From Zygaena filipendulae (Eukaryota > Arthropoda > Insecta > Lepidoptera > Zygaenidae), in NCBI GenBank assembly GCA_907165275.2, contig OU015677.1, positions 5,827,001 through 5,891,000 on the forward strand: a DNA stretch of 64,000 nucleotides, read 5' to 3'. The position numbers and the translations under genes were made by a program. Below the pieces are notes generated by a model, which saw nothing but the letters and a program-made list of their open reading frames with translations, was not told the origin of the DNA and made no database searches. Position 1 is the stretch's first letter; every line of letters starts with the position of its first letter. Below, piece after piece: positions 23,708 to 34,410 of the stretch.

Positions 23708-24230
23708 GATTATAATGCTGAAGATTGTGTTTGTTTGGTTGGAAAGCGCTAATCTCCAGAATTTCTGGTTTGAATTTAAAAATTATTTTTGAGTCGGATA
23801 GCCCATTTGTCGAGGGAGGCTATATGCTATATAACATCACGCTACCACCCATAGGAGCGGAGCAGCCAAAGACATTCTATATATGGACGCAGATAAGCAA
23901 TAACATGTTAACCCACAAAACAAATTTGTTGATTCAGAACGATTTATTCAGAGTTAGAGAACGTTTTTTTATGTGTTTACCTCATTACATTGTTTAAATA
24001 TGTAACTAAATATTGAACATAAAAATGTTGGAATAAAATGGCGATATATTTTTAAAACTTCAATTCACTCAAAATTTCTCCAGTGTGGGTTAACACACTA
24101 TTGCTTATCTATGTCCATATGGGAGCAGCAATGAAAAATGTTGCATAAAACGGGACAAAATTATTCCTTTCGAGAGCGTCCGTTGCGTATGCTGTGTAAA
24201 CGGTTAAGTAGGTAGGTGCCTATATAGTTA
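23708..24230 (+). mobile_element. Helitron-related element interrupted by MITE-B
   Basis: The left part (ATAATGCTGAAGATTGTGTT, TAGCCCATTTGTCGAGG, ATAGGAGCGGAGCAGC) and the right part (GGGAGCAGCAATGAAAAATG, GAGAGCGTCCGTTGCGTATG) belong to one repeat, split by MITE-B copy 4. A degraded minus-strand relative lies at 38806-39125. Confidence 0.6.
23885..24116. mobile_element. MITE-B copy 4
   Basis: GGACGCAGATAAGCAATAAC at the left, TTGCTTATCTATGTCC at the right, flanked by ATAT on both sides (23881-23884, 24117-24120). Confidence 0.85.
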
Positions 24231-25443
24231 AGCAAAAATAAGCAAAAATAACCTTGTGTAGGAAATTAAAGACAGGAACACAGGACTATACCTAATAAGC
24301 AATTGCACCAACATAGTTATAGATAATACAGCATAGGTACCAGATATCCGTAGGGAACACGGAGCAGTGCCTGGGACTTGCGACCCAGGTGTAGGTTTAA
24401 TGGGGCCCCTTTACGATGCATGAACGCTCACCTCCACTGCCCGTGCTCCCGACTTAAGCAAACCTCTGGAAACAATTAGATGACACAGCACACGTAATCA
24501 CTATAGCCACTCTAGATTGATACGACACTGATACGACACTATAACTGCACTGAACCGAACACAATGTAACAATGAATCGTGGCTTACGCATACCCGCGTT
24601 TTATATCAAGTTCTAACAAAGACGAGTCGGGCAATGGAGTGGAGCGGGGGAACGTTATTGATAACGAAACTACCCTCTCGCCGACACTTGCTTAAAGGGA
24701 CTCCTTTAATAATAATTAATTTTAGCTTTATTTTAGGTTAAGTTTAGTTTCAGTTTATTGGTTATATTAATATAGGTACATAACAATACAGGTATGTATT
24801 CTGTTCATTATTATTAAATATTATTATAGCAAAAATGATGTAGGTACTTACATATTATATTGATGGAATATATTTTTTGGATGAAACCACGGGGCACAGC
24901 TAGTTAAGGATATACGGCCTGGTATGACCAGGCTGCGGCTCTCATAATTTAAATCTTTTTGACACACAGACAGAACAAAGCGCAGATTCTGTATAAGGGT
25001 TCCTTTTTTCTAAATACGGAACCTTAAAAACAAGTCTAGCAAATGAAAAAACAATTTAAAACTCAATGCCCATTTATTATTATAATTATCTATGAGTGAG
25101 TGTGTATTTATTGATTATTATATTGGGTTATGCTGATAGAATAACACCTTGTGGTCTTAATTGGTTAATTTATATGGCATTATGGTAGGTAGGTACGTAC
25201 CTACATACCTACATTGCGAAGTTTTGTTGCAGTGGCTTGCAAGTTATAGGACGTCCTCTGAACTCAGAGATGTTTACGGAATCGAAGTTTAAGTAATTTA
25301 AATATCTATAATAATAAATGGAATATTATTGCACAAGGAATAGATAAAAGAACCATTTGAATTTAAATGAAAGCCTCAACAGCCTTTCCTATATCACCTT
25401 CGAATTAGCAAATTGGTGATTGGTCAATGTTAAAACTTTTTTT
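24231..25443. other. Unannotated intergenic stretch
   Basis: 24355-24700 is GC-richer and unrepeated within the window (a CTGGGACTTGCGACCCAGG small inverted repeat near 24371-24390). It could be part of an LTR or a promoter, but neither is shown. A Helitron 3'-end scrap lies at 24883-24903. Confidence 0.3.
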
Positions 25444-25447
25444 TTAA

Positions 25448-25725
25448 TACAGTTGCTCAAAAAGTGGCGTATTGCAGGGACGTTTAGCGTTCGGGATGTG
25501 GGCTATTACATACTCGAGCTTTTTGTTTACCTTTCCCGAACTCGTGCGTTCTCTTTGCCAACTGTCAAATGGCGACACGACTTTGACACACTTTTTTGCA
25601 TTGCGAAACGTAGGTTTCGCATTACTAATACGACTAGCGCCATCTCTTGATCACAGTTGGAACTTAGTTGAGTTTGTTGTGTTTTTGATATTTTATTAAA
25701 TTTCTTCATTTTTTTCGCAACTGTA
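25448..25725. mobile_element. TTAA-flanked MITE (piggyBac style)
   Basis: A 278-bp element with inverted ends TACAGTTGC and GCAACTGTA, flanked by TTAA on both sides (25444-25447, 25726-25729). TTAA duplication is the piggyBac signature. The overlapping short frames (25420-25709) are incidental. Confidence 0.65.
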
Positions 25726-25729
25726 TTAA

Positions 25730-26029
25730 AAATAGTTGTTCAGTACACGTGCGGAACCGTCATTGCAACTAGTTCCGACTGTCAACCCTCACCTTCGGCT
25801 GCGCCTCGGCTCGGGTAGACATATGTCGGAACTCTTTGCAATAACAGGCTTTCCGCACTTATAATGAAATATACTATAATGTGTTTATAATAGCTATATG
25901 TAGACTGAGAGTTTTCGCTGTTTTTTAATAGTTTAAAATTTGATAATATAAAAAAAAGAATGTCTACTGACAATATGTGTTTAAGCTCGCTCTATATTGC
26001 TTTTGTTTGTTTATTTATTTATTATGCTT
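25730..26029. other. Unassigned repeat-like spacer
   Basis: GTGCGGAACCGTCATTGCAA near the left and GGCTTTCCGCACTTATAATG near 25848 look like the ends of a further short element. I cannot set limits. Confidence 0.3.
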
Positions 26030-26165
26030 TAGCGCCTTAACGGCTCAACCGATCGTTATGAAATTTTGCGTAGGTACACATTGTCAGGGGTACTGAAAAG
26101 GACATGGGGGCTTTTTACCCCGGAATCACCACAATCATTGACGGTGAAACCGCAGGGAACAGCTA
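26030..26165 (+). mobile_element. Truncated Helitron-type element
   Basis: GCCTTAACGGCTCAACCGAT through GAAACCGCAGGGAACAGCTA. Lacks the 5' start. Confidence 0.6.
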
Positions 26166-26308
26166 TGGTGGAAAACACTAGAGAATGCCGCAAGGCATTA
26201 AGTTCGCCATTTATACTATTTTGTGCAAGGCTCTTGGCCCGCGTACAGTAGTGTCAAAAATACCTATGTGGGTAAGCACTTCGGTCGGCTAGTGAACTTT
26301 GTTACTAT

Positions 26309-26768
26309 AACTAGCTGTGCCCCGCGATTTCATCCGCGGTAACTTTGGAGTTCCCGCGGTCTATGTCCTTTGTACCTACCCCTGACAGTAGTTTACGGTG
26401 ATTAGCTGTTCCTCGCATTAAATCTGGAGTTCCCGCAGGAATTCCGGGATAAAAACTATCCTATCTTTTAAGTTGGACCATATTATAAATGGTTACAAAA
26501 TTTTATCAAAATCCGTTCAGTAGTTTCGGAGTCCATCGCGGACAAACAACGTGACACGTGATTTATATAATTATACTAGCTGTCCCCCGCGATTTCATCC
26601 GCGGTAATTTCGGAGTCGAAGTTCCCGCGGGAATTCCGGGATAAAAACTATCCTATCTTTTAAGTTGGACCATTTTATGAATGGTTGCAAAATTTTATCA
26701 AAATCCGTTCAGTAGTTTCGGAGTCCATCGCGGACAAACAACGTGACACGTGATTTATATATATTAGA
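26309..26768 (-). mobile_element. Helitron concatemer, inverted relative of 16018-16490
   Basis: Reading the minus strand: unit 1 is 26768 to 26576 (TCTAATATATATAAATCACG to CTAG), unit 2 about 26571 to 26402 ending CTAA, then TCACCGTAAACTACTGTC and a shortened third unit to CTAG near 26312. Order and junctions match the plus-strand concatemer at 16018. Confidence 0.75.
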
Positions 26769-27418
26769 TTAAGATAAGATAATAAGGTCCAAAGACTGTT
26801 GAAATCGATTTTTATATTCCTGCTACTATTTGTAGGTACATTGGCTCTATTTAAAAATGCTCTTTTCTGAATAGATATACCTAAGGTACAGTATACAGTA
26901 CTTATACTGCAAGATCACACCACAATCATAATGTGACGTGATTATTAAAAAAACACAATAATTGTTATTTGACACAGGCTAAATATCGAATGTGCGAACG
27001 AAGATACAATAATAAAGCGAAAGACAAAAAAGCTGACGCGTTCCCTTTTTAAAAATCAAGTTTCAAACTGTGCTATTCCCGCCTTTTACAGTTCGAATTG
27101 TACAGTGTACTTGTAATGCCTTATTAATAGTTTATTTAGAAACAAAAAAAAAACAAAGTTAAAAAACAAACAGATTACTGAAGAAAAGAAATTGCGAGTT
27201 CGCTCCGGCACGAAAATAAAACGATTCAATTTCCTTACACACTTTAACACGTACGTCACCGCAAAATCTAAATGCGCACACGGACACCCTTATTCCTTTG
27301 GAGATAAGATTGAAAATCGATTGAAAAACATCTCCGCGATAGCTGCGGCGAGCACCGAGTTAGTTTTGCGGTGGGCGAGGTGCTCTGCTCGTATATTTTG
27401 GTGTTGGTTTCTTGAAAG

Positions 27419-27598
27419 ATGGCGGCAAATGATAAATTGGCGGGGGAGAAGTCTGGTTTTGAGGCGCGCGCGCAGCTTCGTGTGTGGTCCGAACTGGTTA
27501 GACATGGAGGATGCTCTATTTCGCATTCGGTTTCAACCCATAATCGAGTATATATTAACCAAATGAGACGTCATAGACGCAATTTGCAGAATTTTTAG
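27419..27598 (+). CDS. Small ORF, 59 codons, unrecognised
   Basis: ATG with a good insect context (GAAAG before ATGG) opens a frame starting MAANDKLAGEKSGFEARAQL and ending at TAG 27596-27598. No domain, signal peptide or membrane segment is visible. The first 26 codons are GC-rich and code-like, and the remainder is not. A longer frame in another register (27192-27566) overlaps it. It may be incidental to a YY1/Pho site at the ATG. Low confidence that it is translated. Confidence 0.15.
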   Translation: MAANDKLAGEKSGFEARAQLRVWSELVRHGGCSISHSVSTHNRVYINQMRRHRRNLQNF

Positions 27599-28153
27599 AG
27601 TTCCCTATTAGGATCACTTCCTTGTCCGTCCGTCTGTCTGTCTGTCAAGACAGCTTTTCTTAGCAACGCGTATTAAAGTAGCAAGTTGAAATTTACTTAT
27701 ATCAAATACCCACTGAAGTCTAATGCAATTCGTTGGAGCTGTAAATATTCATACGTCTAAGGCAACGCGATCAAAATTATATGGAACCTGTGATGAGATT
27801 CTACCTATGTAAATTTCGAAATGTAATATTTTCAGTAAGAGAATATAACTTTGCAGTCGCGGGAAACTATGTGAAAAATAATTAAATACCTGTTTAAATA
27901 TATATTCTATATCAAAATGTATTATTATCGATAATTACGTGGCCTTATTCTAACGGAAAATCATCTCAAAAGTGACATTTTGGTATAAAAAAAATATATC
28001 GCAGCCAGTACGATTGGCAACAAACTTGTTATTGCATTACACGTTACTAAAATAAGAAATAGCGAAGTAGAGTATCCCTGTGACCGCCTATATCGCGTCA
28101 TATCAGGGGCGCTCGCGGTTCCTTCCAGTCAACTTGCGGTCGCCGTCTCGCAG

Positions 28154-28237
28154 TCAGTCCAATATCAAACGCATGTTTAATTACGTCGAACCACAGTTTC
28201 GGGTGTCGTCCACACACACTGATACTCATGTTTTCGG
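28154..28237 (+). promoter_or_regulatory. Candidate start site and short 5' exon of invected
   Basis: An initiator-like TCAGTC (28154) lies in a CG-rich segment, and a possible donor GTAATA follows GTTTTCGG (28238). Spliced to the acceptor at 29039, this would give a short leader and an intron of about 0.8 kb. It is the nearest of three candidates. Confidence 0.25.
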
Positions 28238-28304
28238 GTAATAATTTGAAAGATAAATAAACAAGACGGCTGTCTGGATAAATTTAGTGCCACTAATAAA
28301 TCTA

Positions 28305-28500
28305 TACTAATATTGTAAATGTGAAGGTTTGGATGGACGGATGGATGTTTGTTACTCAATCACGCAAAACCGACTGAACGGATTTGGATGAAATTTGGCA
28401 TGCTTGTCAGGGGTACAGATAAGGACATAGTTTACTTTTTATCCCCGAATTACGGGAACTCCGAAATTACCGCGGGTGAAACCGCGGGGCACAGCTAGTA
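28305..28500 (+). mobile_element. Helitron-type element
   Basis: ACTAATATTGTAAATGTGAA through ACCGCGGGTGAAACCGCGG, GGCACAG, CTAG. A second 5' end follows at once (28500-28560), giving a partial tandem. Confidence 0.7.
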
Positions 28501-28604
28501 ATTTATAAATGTGAAGGTTTGGATGAACGGATGGATGTTTCTTACTCAATCACGTTTATATGAATAGCAATAATGACAAAGGAATTTTTTTTCTTGTATA
28601 TAAT

Positions 28605-28770
28605 ACCAGCTCTTCCCCGCCTTAATTTCAGAGTTCCCGCGGGAATTCTGGAATAAAAAGTACCCTATGTCCTTCTCTGTACCCTTGACAGCGTGTATGC
28701 AAAATTTCATCTCAATCGGTTGAGTAGTTAGGTAAGCCAAAGAAGTACACTCACATTCGCATTTATACTG
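28605..28770 (-). mobile_element. Helitron-type element, decayed
   Basis: CAGCTCTTCCCCGCCTTAAT through CACTCACATTCGCATTTATA. Lies about 0.3 kb upstream of the invected exon. Confidence 0.6.
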
Positions 28771-29039
28771 TATCCAAAGAACACAAGAACAAAGTGTCTT
28801 CCCCTTAATAGAGACAATAAGAAAAGTGTTATTGGACACATTCTTAGTATAGTCTTGTTTAGAAGTTTAGGTCAAATTGAAAATACTTATTAGTCATAAC
28901 TAGATTGGCTAGATTGTATTATAATGATTTACCTCCTTGGGTATATCATTAAAAAAAAAAAATCGCATTTATAACGATAGTAAGGATGTATACCTACTTA
29001 ATACTTATAGATTAAAGTGTTCTATTTCATATTTTGCAG

Positions 29040-29069
29040 ATGGCGTGAGTTATTCAAAACCACAACAAA
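29040..29069 (+). other. inv: 5' untranslated part of invected coding exon
   Basis: A good splice acceptor (TTCTATTTCATATTTTGCAG, ending at 29039) opens this exon. The sequence from 29040 has an in-frame TGA at 29046-29048. The protein therefore cannot extend upstream in this frame, and a non-coding 5' exon is required. Confidence 0.65.
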
Positions 29070-30144
29070 ATGGCGGCGGTGTCGACGACGGTCCACCTCC
29101 AGGAGTCCAGGATCGACATGCGCGAGCGCAGCGATGACGAGGCCTACTCCCCAAACACCAGAGACACCACCAGCCCGGAGTACCACGACGAAGAGAAACC
29201 AGAGCGACCCGCACACACGTCCTCTTTCTCCATCAGCAACGTCCTGAAGAAAGAACGGGAGAGCAACAGTCCTGAGAATGTATTCTCAACGGATAAGTTG
29301 CTACAGAACACACCGCATTTCGATGAGAACCATGATGCGTCCAGGAACTCCGAGAGCACAAGTCCAAGGTTCGACGACGATGACAATCAAACAGAGGAGT
29401 CAAGAGCCGACATCAGTGTAGATGACACCTCGTGCTGTAGCGACGACACCGTCTTGTCTGTGGGTAACGAGGTCCCTATATCCATGGAAGGCATTAAAAG
29501 CCCGGATTCACATCAAGGGTTAACTTCCTTCAAACACATACAGACACACCTAAACGCCATCTCGCAGTTAAGTCAAAATCTAAGCATCAACCAACCTCTG
29601 CTATTACGGCCTAACCCTATAAACCCAAACCCACTAATGTTCCTAAACCAACCGTTGATATTTCAAAACCCACTGATAAACGCGGTCGAGATGAAATCCA
29701 GTTTGAACGGTGCCAACAGAATCCAATTACCACAAGCCAATATGAATCTCAACCCGCAGTCCTACGGTCTAAATTTCGGTATAAGAAAAAGCAGTCAAGA
29801 GCTAAGGAGCGCGAGGGGCGATGAGAATAGAAGATACAATAATTCAGGTCCAAAATCACCCGACAACGAGTCCAGTAGAGATTTCATGAACCAGAATTGT
29901 CTTAAGTTTAGCATAGATAATATTTTGAAAGCAGATTTTGGGAGACGAATAACAGACCCACTGAACAAAAGGAAAACTTTGAAGGCGAGGCACTTTGAGT
30001 CGGTGAAGTCACCCGTCACAGAAACGGTCCCTCTGAAGCCTGATCTAGAATCTAGAGTGCCTGAAGTCAAACCGAGTGATAAAGGCGGGGCGATAGATCT
30101 GTCCAAAGCTGACGACAGTGGCAGCAATCAAGGATCTACGACAG
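29070..30144 (+). CDS. inv: Invected homeodomain protein, first coding exon
   Basis: Encodes residues 1-358 of Invected, an engrailed-family transcriptional repressor acting in the nucleus in posterior compartments and wing patterning. Visible landmarks: an acidic, Ser-rich N-terminus; an eh1-like motif FSISNVL at 53-59; the invected-type block DTSCCSDDTVLSVGNE at 119-134 (Drosophila Invected has a matching SCCS-VLSVG block, Engrailed does not); an Asn/Pro/Leu-rich stretch at about 165-235; the canonical Groucho-binding EH1 motif LKFSIDNILKADFG at 278-291; and AIDLSK at 341-346. Start: ATG 29070 has a strong context and is the first ATG after an in-frame stop. A second in-frame Met is at codon 16. 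The donor GTAACC at 30145 splits codon 359 after its first base. Reading on through the intron would stop at 30207-30209, giving a truncated protein without a homeodomain. The frame is fully intact. Confidence 0.93.
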
Positions 30145-30183
30145 GTAACCATTTTTATTCAGTAATTTGTAAACGAGGAGGTG

Positions 30184-30490
30184 GTATTGATACCGCCTCT
30201 GAGGGCTGACCGCCTGGTAGTCGCGTGACACAGTGCGGCTGCTCCGCGGCGTACATGAGCGGGGAGGTGGTACTGTCCCAGGCGGAGCGAGCACGTGCTG
30301 CTACCACCTCTGAGTGCTGGGTGCCTGGTAGTCGCGCGACACAGTGCGGCTGCTCCGCGGCGTACATGAGCGAGGAGGTGGTACTGTCCCAGGCGGAGCG
30401 AGCACGTGCTGCTACCACATCCGATTGCTGGGTGCCTGGTAGTCGCGTGACACAGCGCAACTGCTCCGCGGCGTGCATGAGCTGCTTACT
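30184..30490. repeat. 111-bp GC-rich minisatellite in invected intron 1
   Basis: About 2.7 units with a period of exactly 111 bases (CCTGGTAGTCGCG recurs at 30214, 30325 and 30436). Each unit holds GAGGTGGTA and its complement TACCACCTC about 20 bases apart, so each can fold. The array is open on both strands over its length (minus strand repeats VVAARARSAWDSTT; plus strand VVLSQAERARAATT). It fills most of the 405-bp intron. Related array at 50951-51356. Confidence 0.85.
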
Positions 30491-30549
30491 CCTGACCCTA
30501 GTCTCATCAGCTTTTTACTGTTGTTCTGACTGACCCATCACTGTTGCAG

Positions 30550-30627
30550 GCACCTCCTCGAGCGACGGGCCCATGGTGTGGCCGGCGTGGGTCTACTGCA
30601 CCAGATACAGCGACCGACCTAGTTCCG
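30550..30627 (+). CDS. inv: Invected, second coding exon (EH2 region)
   Basis: 78 bases between the acceptor TTGCAG (30549) and the donor GTGAGT (30628). Joined in phase to the first exon, it encodes residues 359-384: TSSSDGPMV, then [16 protein letters not shown] with a final split Gly codon. [17 protein letters not shown] is the EH2 signature of engrailed-family proteins, whose Trp residues contact the Extradenticle/Pbx homeodomain. In other insects a 6-base micro-exon encoding Arg-Ser usually follows in invected, then the homeodomain exon. Neither can be found to the right, so the gene continues beyond the window. Both splice sites keep phase 1. Confidence 0.93.
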
Positions 30628-31755
30628 GTGAGTCTGCACTTAACTGATTTTAAACCTTAAATATATATACGTATTCTAGCTTGTAAGTAGGTACCTATAC
30701 TTTCCCGTGTAGACCGTATGTTTCGTGAAACATTTGTATTTTGTACTAATCTCTAGTTACTGAACCCTATATTTACATCTATGGTCAACCAATAGTCACC
30801 GTTGACTCTCGATAGCCGTCGGTAAGACGAATTTCCTTTGCCGTCGGCCGTCATCAGTCGTTTTAAGTTTTCCTTAATTTCAGTGCCTTAACAAATAATA
30901 ATAACAAACGATAATGTCATTGGTTCCGACTTATTATAATAGATATCAATCTTTATTTACGTCGACAAAAAACTTATACAAATCGGATCAATGTGATAAT
31001 TCAATATTTAAAAAAATCTTTTAGGCTTTTTTTATGCTTTTGCAGTCATCCTAGATTGTCTAACATCCGAATTTTCGATTATTTATCGTGTTAAATAATA
31101 TAAGTACTTTTAAACAGACGTCTCTGTGGCTTATTTGCCAAATAAATACCTAATTCTTTAGATTATGAGTAACAATAACCTCAAGTAAACTCAACCCTAA
31201 ATTGTTTTCATTGCGTTCCCCATCTTCGTCCAATCATTTGTAAAAACCCAAGACGAACGTCTTTAACCCTCCAAATATCAATGTGCGTACAGTTTGCAGC
31301 AGAGATATGACACTTTTGACAGCCGTTGAATCTTATTGCAGTAGTAATAACGTCCAAAGACTGACTAAAGTCTGTACATGTTGCCGGTGCTGAATGTACA
31401 TCCGCGAAGGGTCTAGCCCCACCCCCTGCTGTAAGTTGTAACGAGTGCTCAGTGGACCACAACACGGCTAATAATTTGATAATGGCCCCGCTGGGGATGT
31501 TTCGCTGCAGATAAGCCGGGAGGGGGTACCGACGTAGCAGTTTAGCGGTTAATAAACTCTACGGACTCTATGGTCGGGAGTTTCTGGCGGGAACCGAGGG
31601 AGGCGGTTCTGTCATTTAGTTTTATCACTTTTATCGTTAATGCATCTTGTTCTGCAATTTGCGCATCGGTTCTTGTTTCGATATACGTGTGGGTAATTTA
31701 TAACAATTTCTTTTTTTTCGCGTTTGTTAATGTAAGGAAGATTCTTATGATAAAA
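30628..31755 (+). other. inv: Start of invected intron 2, mostly unique
   Basis: No exon found. 31420-31570 is GC-richer and unrepeated, with GGCTAATAATTTGATAATGG, which carries homeodomain-type ATTA/TAAT cores. It could be an intronic enhancer. Confidence 0.35.
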
Positions 31756-31934
31756 GTTTGGAGTTCCTGCGGGAATTCCGAAACTGACGCTGAATGAATC
31801 TCCGAAACGGTTGAACCGATTTTGACTGGACTTTCACTGCGAATTGGCTGATTTTATTAGAAGTGAATTGGGCTACTTGGAGTTCCTGCGGGAATTCCGA
31901 AACTTATCCGGGTGAAACCGCGAGGCACAGCTTG
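31756..31934 (+). mobile_element. Helitron-type fragments
   Basis: The hairpin arm GGAGTTCCTGCGGGAATTCC occurs twice (31758 and 31877). The second continues to GGTGAAACCGCGAGGCACAG and CTTG. Confidence 0.55.
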
Positions 31935-32807
31935 TACCCTATAGATATTATGTGGATGTCGCTTTTTAGTGTCGCTTTTTCGTTTCATATAATTTCAAAT
32001 CACAACAACGCTGAAGAAGTTTCTTTTTTTTTAATTTTTATTTAAGGTTCACCAAACTGGACAAACACACGTAAAACACTTAAAAAACTTATTTCACAAT
32101 TTTAAAACAGTGTACGACGACCTTCTCGAGGTGAACACAACCTGCACCTAAAGTAGTGCCACAGTAAAAAACAAACAAAATAAAATAAAATACCCCAAAA
32201 AACATTTTCCAACAGCAACATTGGGGAGTGTATGGGAAGTAAAGTGTCGAGGATTACTTAAGGTAATGTAATCAGAATTGATAATGTAATTAATTAGTAT
32301 AGAAAGCTACCTTATCATTACGGATTGAAAAAATAATAATGTAGTTGTGAATAATTCATTTCGTCACTTACTGCATTGGATATCTTCAAATATAGTGAGC
32401 GAATAAGGGTGGAGGGACTAGCGCCGCACCCCTGTTGAAAAATTGCTTTTTAGTGTTGTGCTGTTCACTTGTGTATCGTATCGATAGAATGGTAACCCGC
32501 CGGCTTACTCTTGACGCAATCGAGTAAGGTTTCTCTTTCTTGACGTAATCGTGTTAGGATCAAATCGAACTCGAATCGAAATGAGATCGAAACGGAATCG
32601 AATTTTGCTACTTTTGAAGCTTTGCACTTTGGCTTCGCGTCTCTATCGAATTTATCTGTCAAATTTCTCGATTTCAATATAGGAGTCGTGGTATTGACTT
32701 GTCGGACGCCATCTTTAGAAATTAACACGATTCCAAATACGATTTGATTTCGACACGTGACATCGAGGTGAAATCAAATCGAAGTCAAATCAAAATTGAA
32801 ATCATTG
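31935..32807. other. Unannotated intronic sequence
   Basis: No gene. 32270-32400 is rich in TAAT/ATTA cores. 32510-32800 holds many TCGAAT/ATCGAA-like short repeats of unknown origin. Confidence 0.3.
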
Positions 32808-33010
32808 TCAAGTCAAAGTCAAAGTCAAATCCTTTATTCAAATTTGGCCCATAATGTGGCTCTTTTTGACGTCAATATAATTACAGTTATTATGACAGCA
32901 CCCATAAAATATCCACCCTTCACAGCTTCCTAGTTCTATGGCTGAGGAGAAGAAGCTGCGCAGCAAACTCTTCAGCAGCACGCTGTCAGTTTAAAGTTAT
33001 AATATAGGTA
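32808..33010 (-). mobile_element. LINE 3' end with TTTGAC tail
   Basis: On the minus strand, TTGAATAAAGGATTTGACTT then (TTTGAC)n. The upstream part includes GTGCTGCTGAAGAGTTTGCT. A retrotransposon 3' end with a hexanucleotide tail. Confidence 0.6.
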
Positions 33011-33159
33011 TATCTATAATTTTAATTGGTGGTAACTCAACTTGCAATGTAGCATGTAGTAGCATGTCAAGAGTAAGATCCCTTTACTATACACAAATCT
33101 TAGTAGAACTGATAACTTATACGAGAAAATCGAACCTGCGACCCCATTGTAGGCTATAT

Positions 33160-33270
33160 TGCTAGCTGTTGCCTGTGGTTTTAAGTTCTCGAGGAAATTC
33201 CAGGATAAAAGTACTCCATGTCCTTTTCTGTACCCCTGACAACGTGTATGTAAAATTTCATATGATCAGG
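33160..33270 (-). mobile_element. Helitron fragment
   Basis: CTAGCTGTTGCCTGTGG through CTGACAACGTGTATGTAAAA. Truncated. Confidence 0.55.
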
Positions 33271-33680
33271 ATGAAGGATTGAAGAGGACCTCCTCTCTAT
33301 ATGGATTTATTTGGATGATTTTTAGAGTTCCGTACCCAAAGGGTAAAACGGGACCCTATTACTAAGACCATAATATGCTAAGACTCCGTCTGTAAATCTG
33401 TCACCAGGCTGTATCTCATGAACCGTGATAGTTAGAAATAGTTGAAATAGTTGAAATTGTCACAGATGATGTATTTCTGTTGCCGCTATAACAACAAATA
33501 TGTACCTACCTAGTAAAAAATAGAATAAAATAAATATTTAAGGGGACTCCCATACAATAGACGTATTTTTTTTGCAGTTTTTATAGATAATGGTACAGAA
33601 GTACGGAACCGTTGGTGCGCGAGTCCGATTCACACTTGGCCGATTTTTCAATTTATCCTTTTGTCAAAGCTAAACAAACA

Positions 33681-33867
33681 TCTAATATATATAAATCACG
33701 TGTCACGTTGTTTGTCCGCGATGGACTCCGAAACTACTGAACGGATTTTGATAAAAATTTTTAACCATTCATAAAATATTCCAACTTAAAAGATAGGATA
33801 CTTTTTATCCCGGAATTCCCGCGGGAACTCCGAAATTACCGCGGATGAAATCGCGGGGGACAGCTAG
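33681..33867 (+). mobile_element. Helitron-type element, TCTAATATA subfamily
   Basis: Complete, from TCTAATATATATAAATCACG after A to CTAG before T, with a GC hairpin ACCGCGGATGAAATCGCGG. Single-unit relative of the concatemers at 16018 and 26309. Confidence 0.8.
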
Positions 33868-34410
33868 TATAATATAAAACATGTGGTCAGCTAATATTAA
33901 CAATCCAATACAAAATTAAATTCTGAAGCCGTGACTAAAGTACTAAAGCAGCGTGAACTCTCCATTAGAACTCCAATCTGCTAGTTGAGTTAACACGGAG
34001 AATCGTGTCAGTACTCAGTAATAGTTAATAATAAAATCGCACTCAATCATACATAACTACCATGATTCGATTCCACCGTCCACGTATGTAATGTTACACA
34101 TACGGGGCCCTTATTCACTGTGACCATGACGCGTCGCGTTAAGACAAGGAGCCACTTAAATTGATTTTCCCTCGTGTCCAAAGAAGTTTCAGCTCAAAAA
34201 AATACATTTACAACGTTTCTTTTGTCATAAAGAATATAAATTTCTAATGTTTTTGCATCTGGAGCAATTGGGATTGTGTTTTTGGGACGCGCGTTATGGG
34301 CAAGGAATGTTGTTGGTCATAGAGAATAAGGGCCAGCTCTGTCCGTTCGGTTTCGGTCACAGAGAAAATAATTTATTCAACTAGGTAGATGGGGCAGTCG
34401 CGCCACAGTA
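33868..34410. other. Unannotated intronic sequence
   Basis: No repeat or gene recognised. Confidence 0.3.

Larger units (their letters stand above)
26990..28300 (+). promoter_or_regulatory. Unique upstream region of invected
   Basis: Largely free of recognisable repeats, unlike its surroundings, and directly upstream of invected. It includes a GC-rich segment (27340-27530), a perfect YY1/Pho-type site AAGATGGCGGC (27416-27426) and GC-rich leader-like sequence around 28080-28240. Retention of unique sequence beside a developmental gene suggests regulatory function. Confidence 0.35.

Noticed and set aside
23725..23997. 90-codon frame as a gene
   Set aside because: It runs across the junction of a Helitron-related repeat and MITE-B copy 4.
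29022..30127. Minus-strand frames opposite the invected exon
   Set aside because: Shadows of the well-supported plus-strand coding exon.
30225..30533. Plus-strand 102-codon Cys-rich frame in intron 1 as a gene
   Set aside because: It consists of the 111-bp minisatellite, begins mid-unit, and is open on both strands because of base composition and period.
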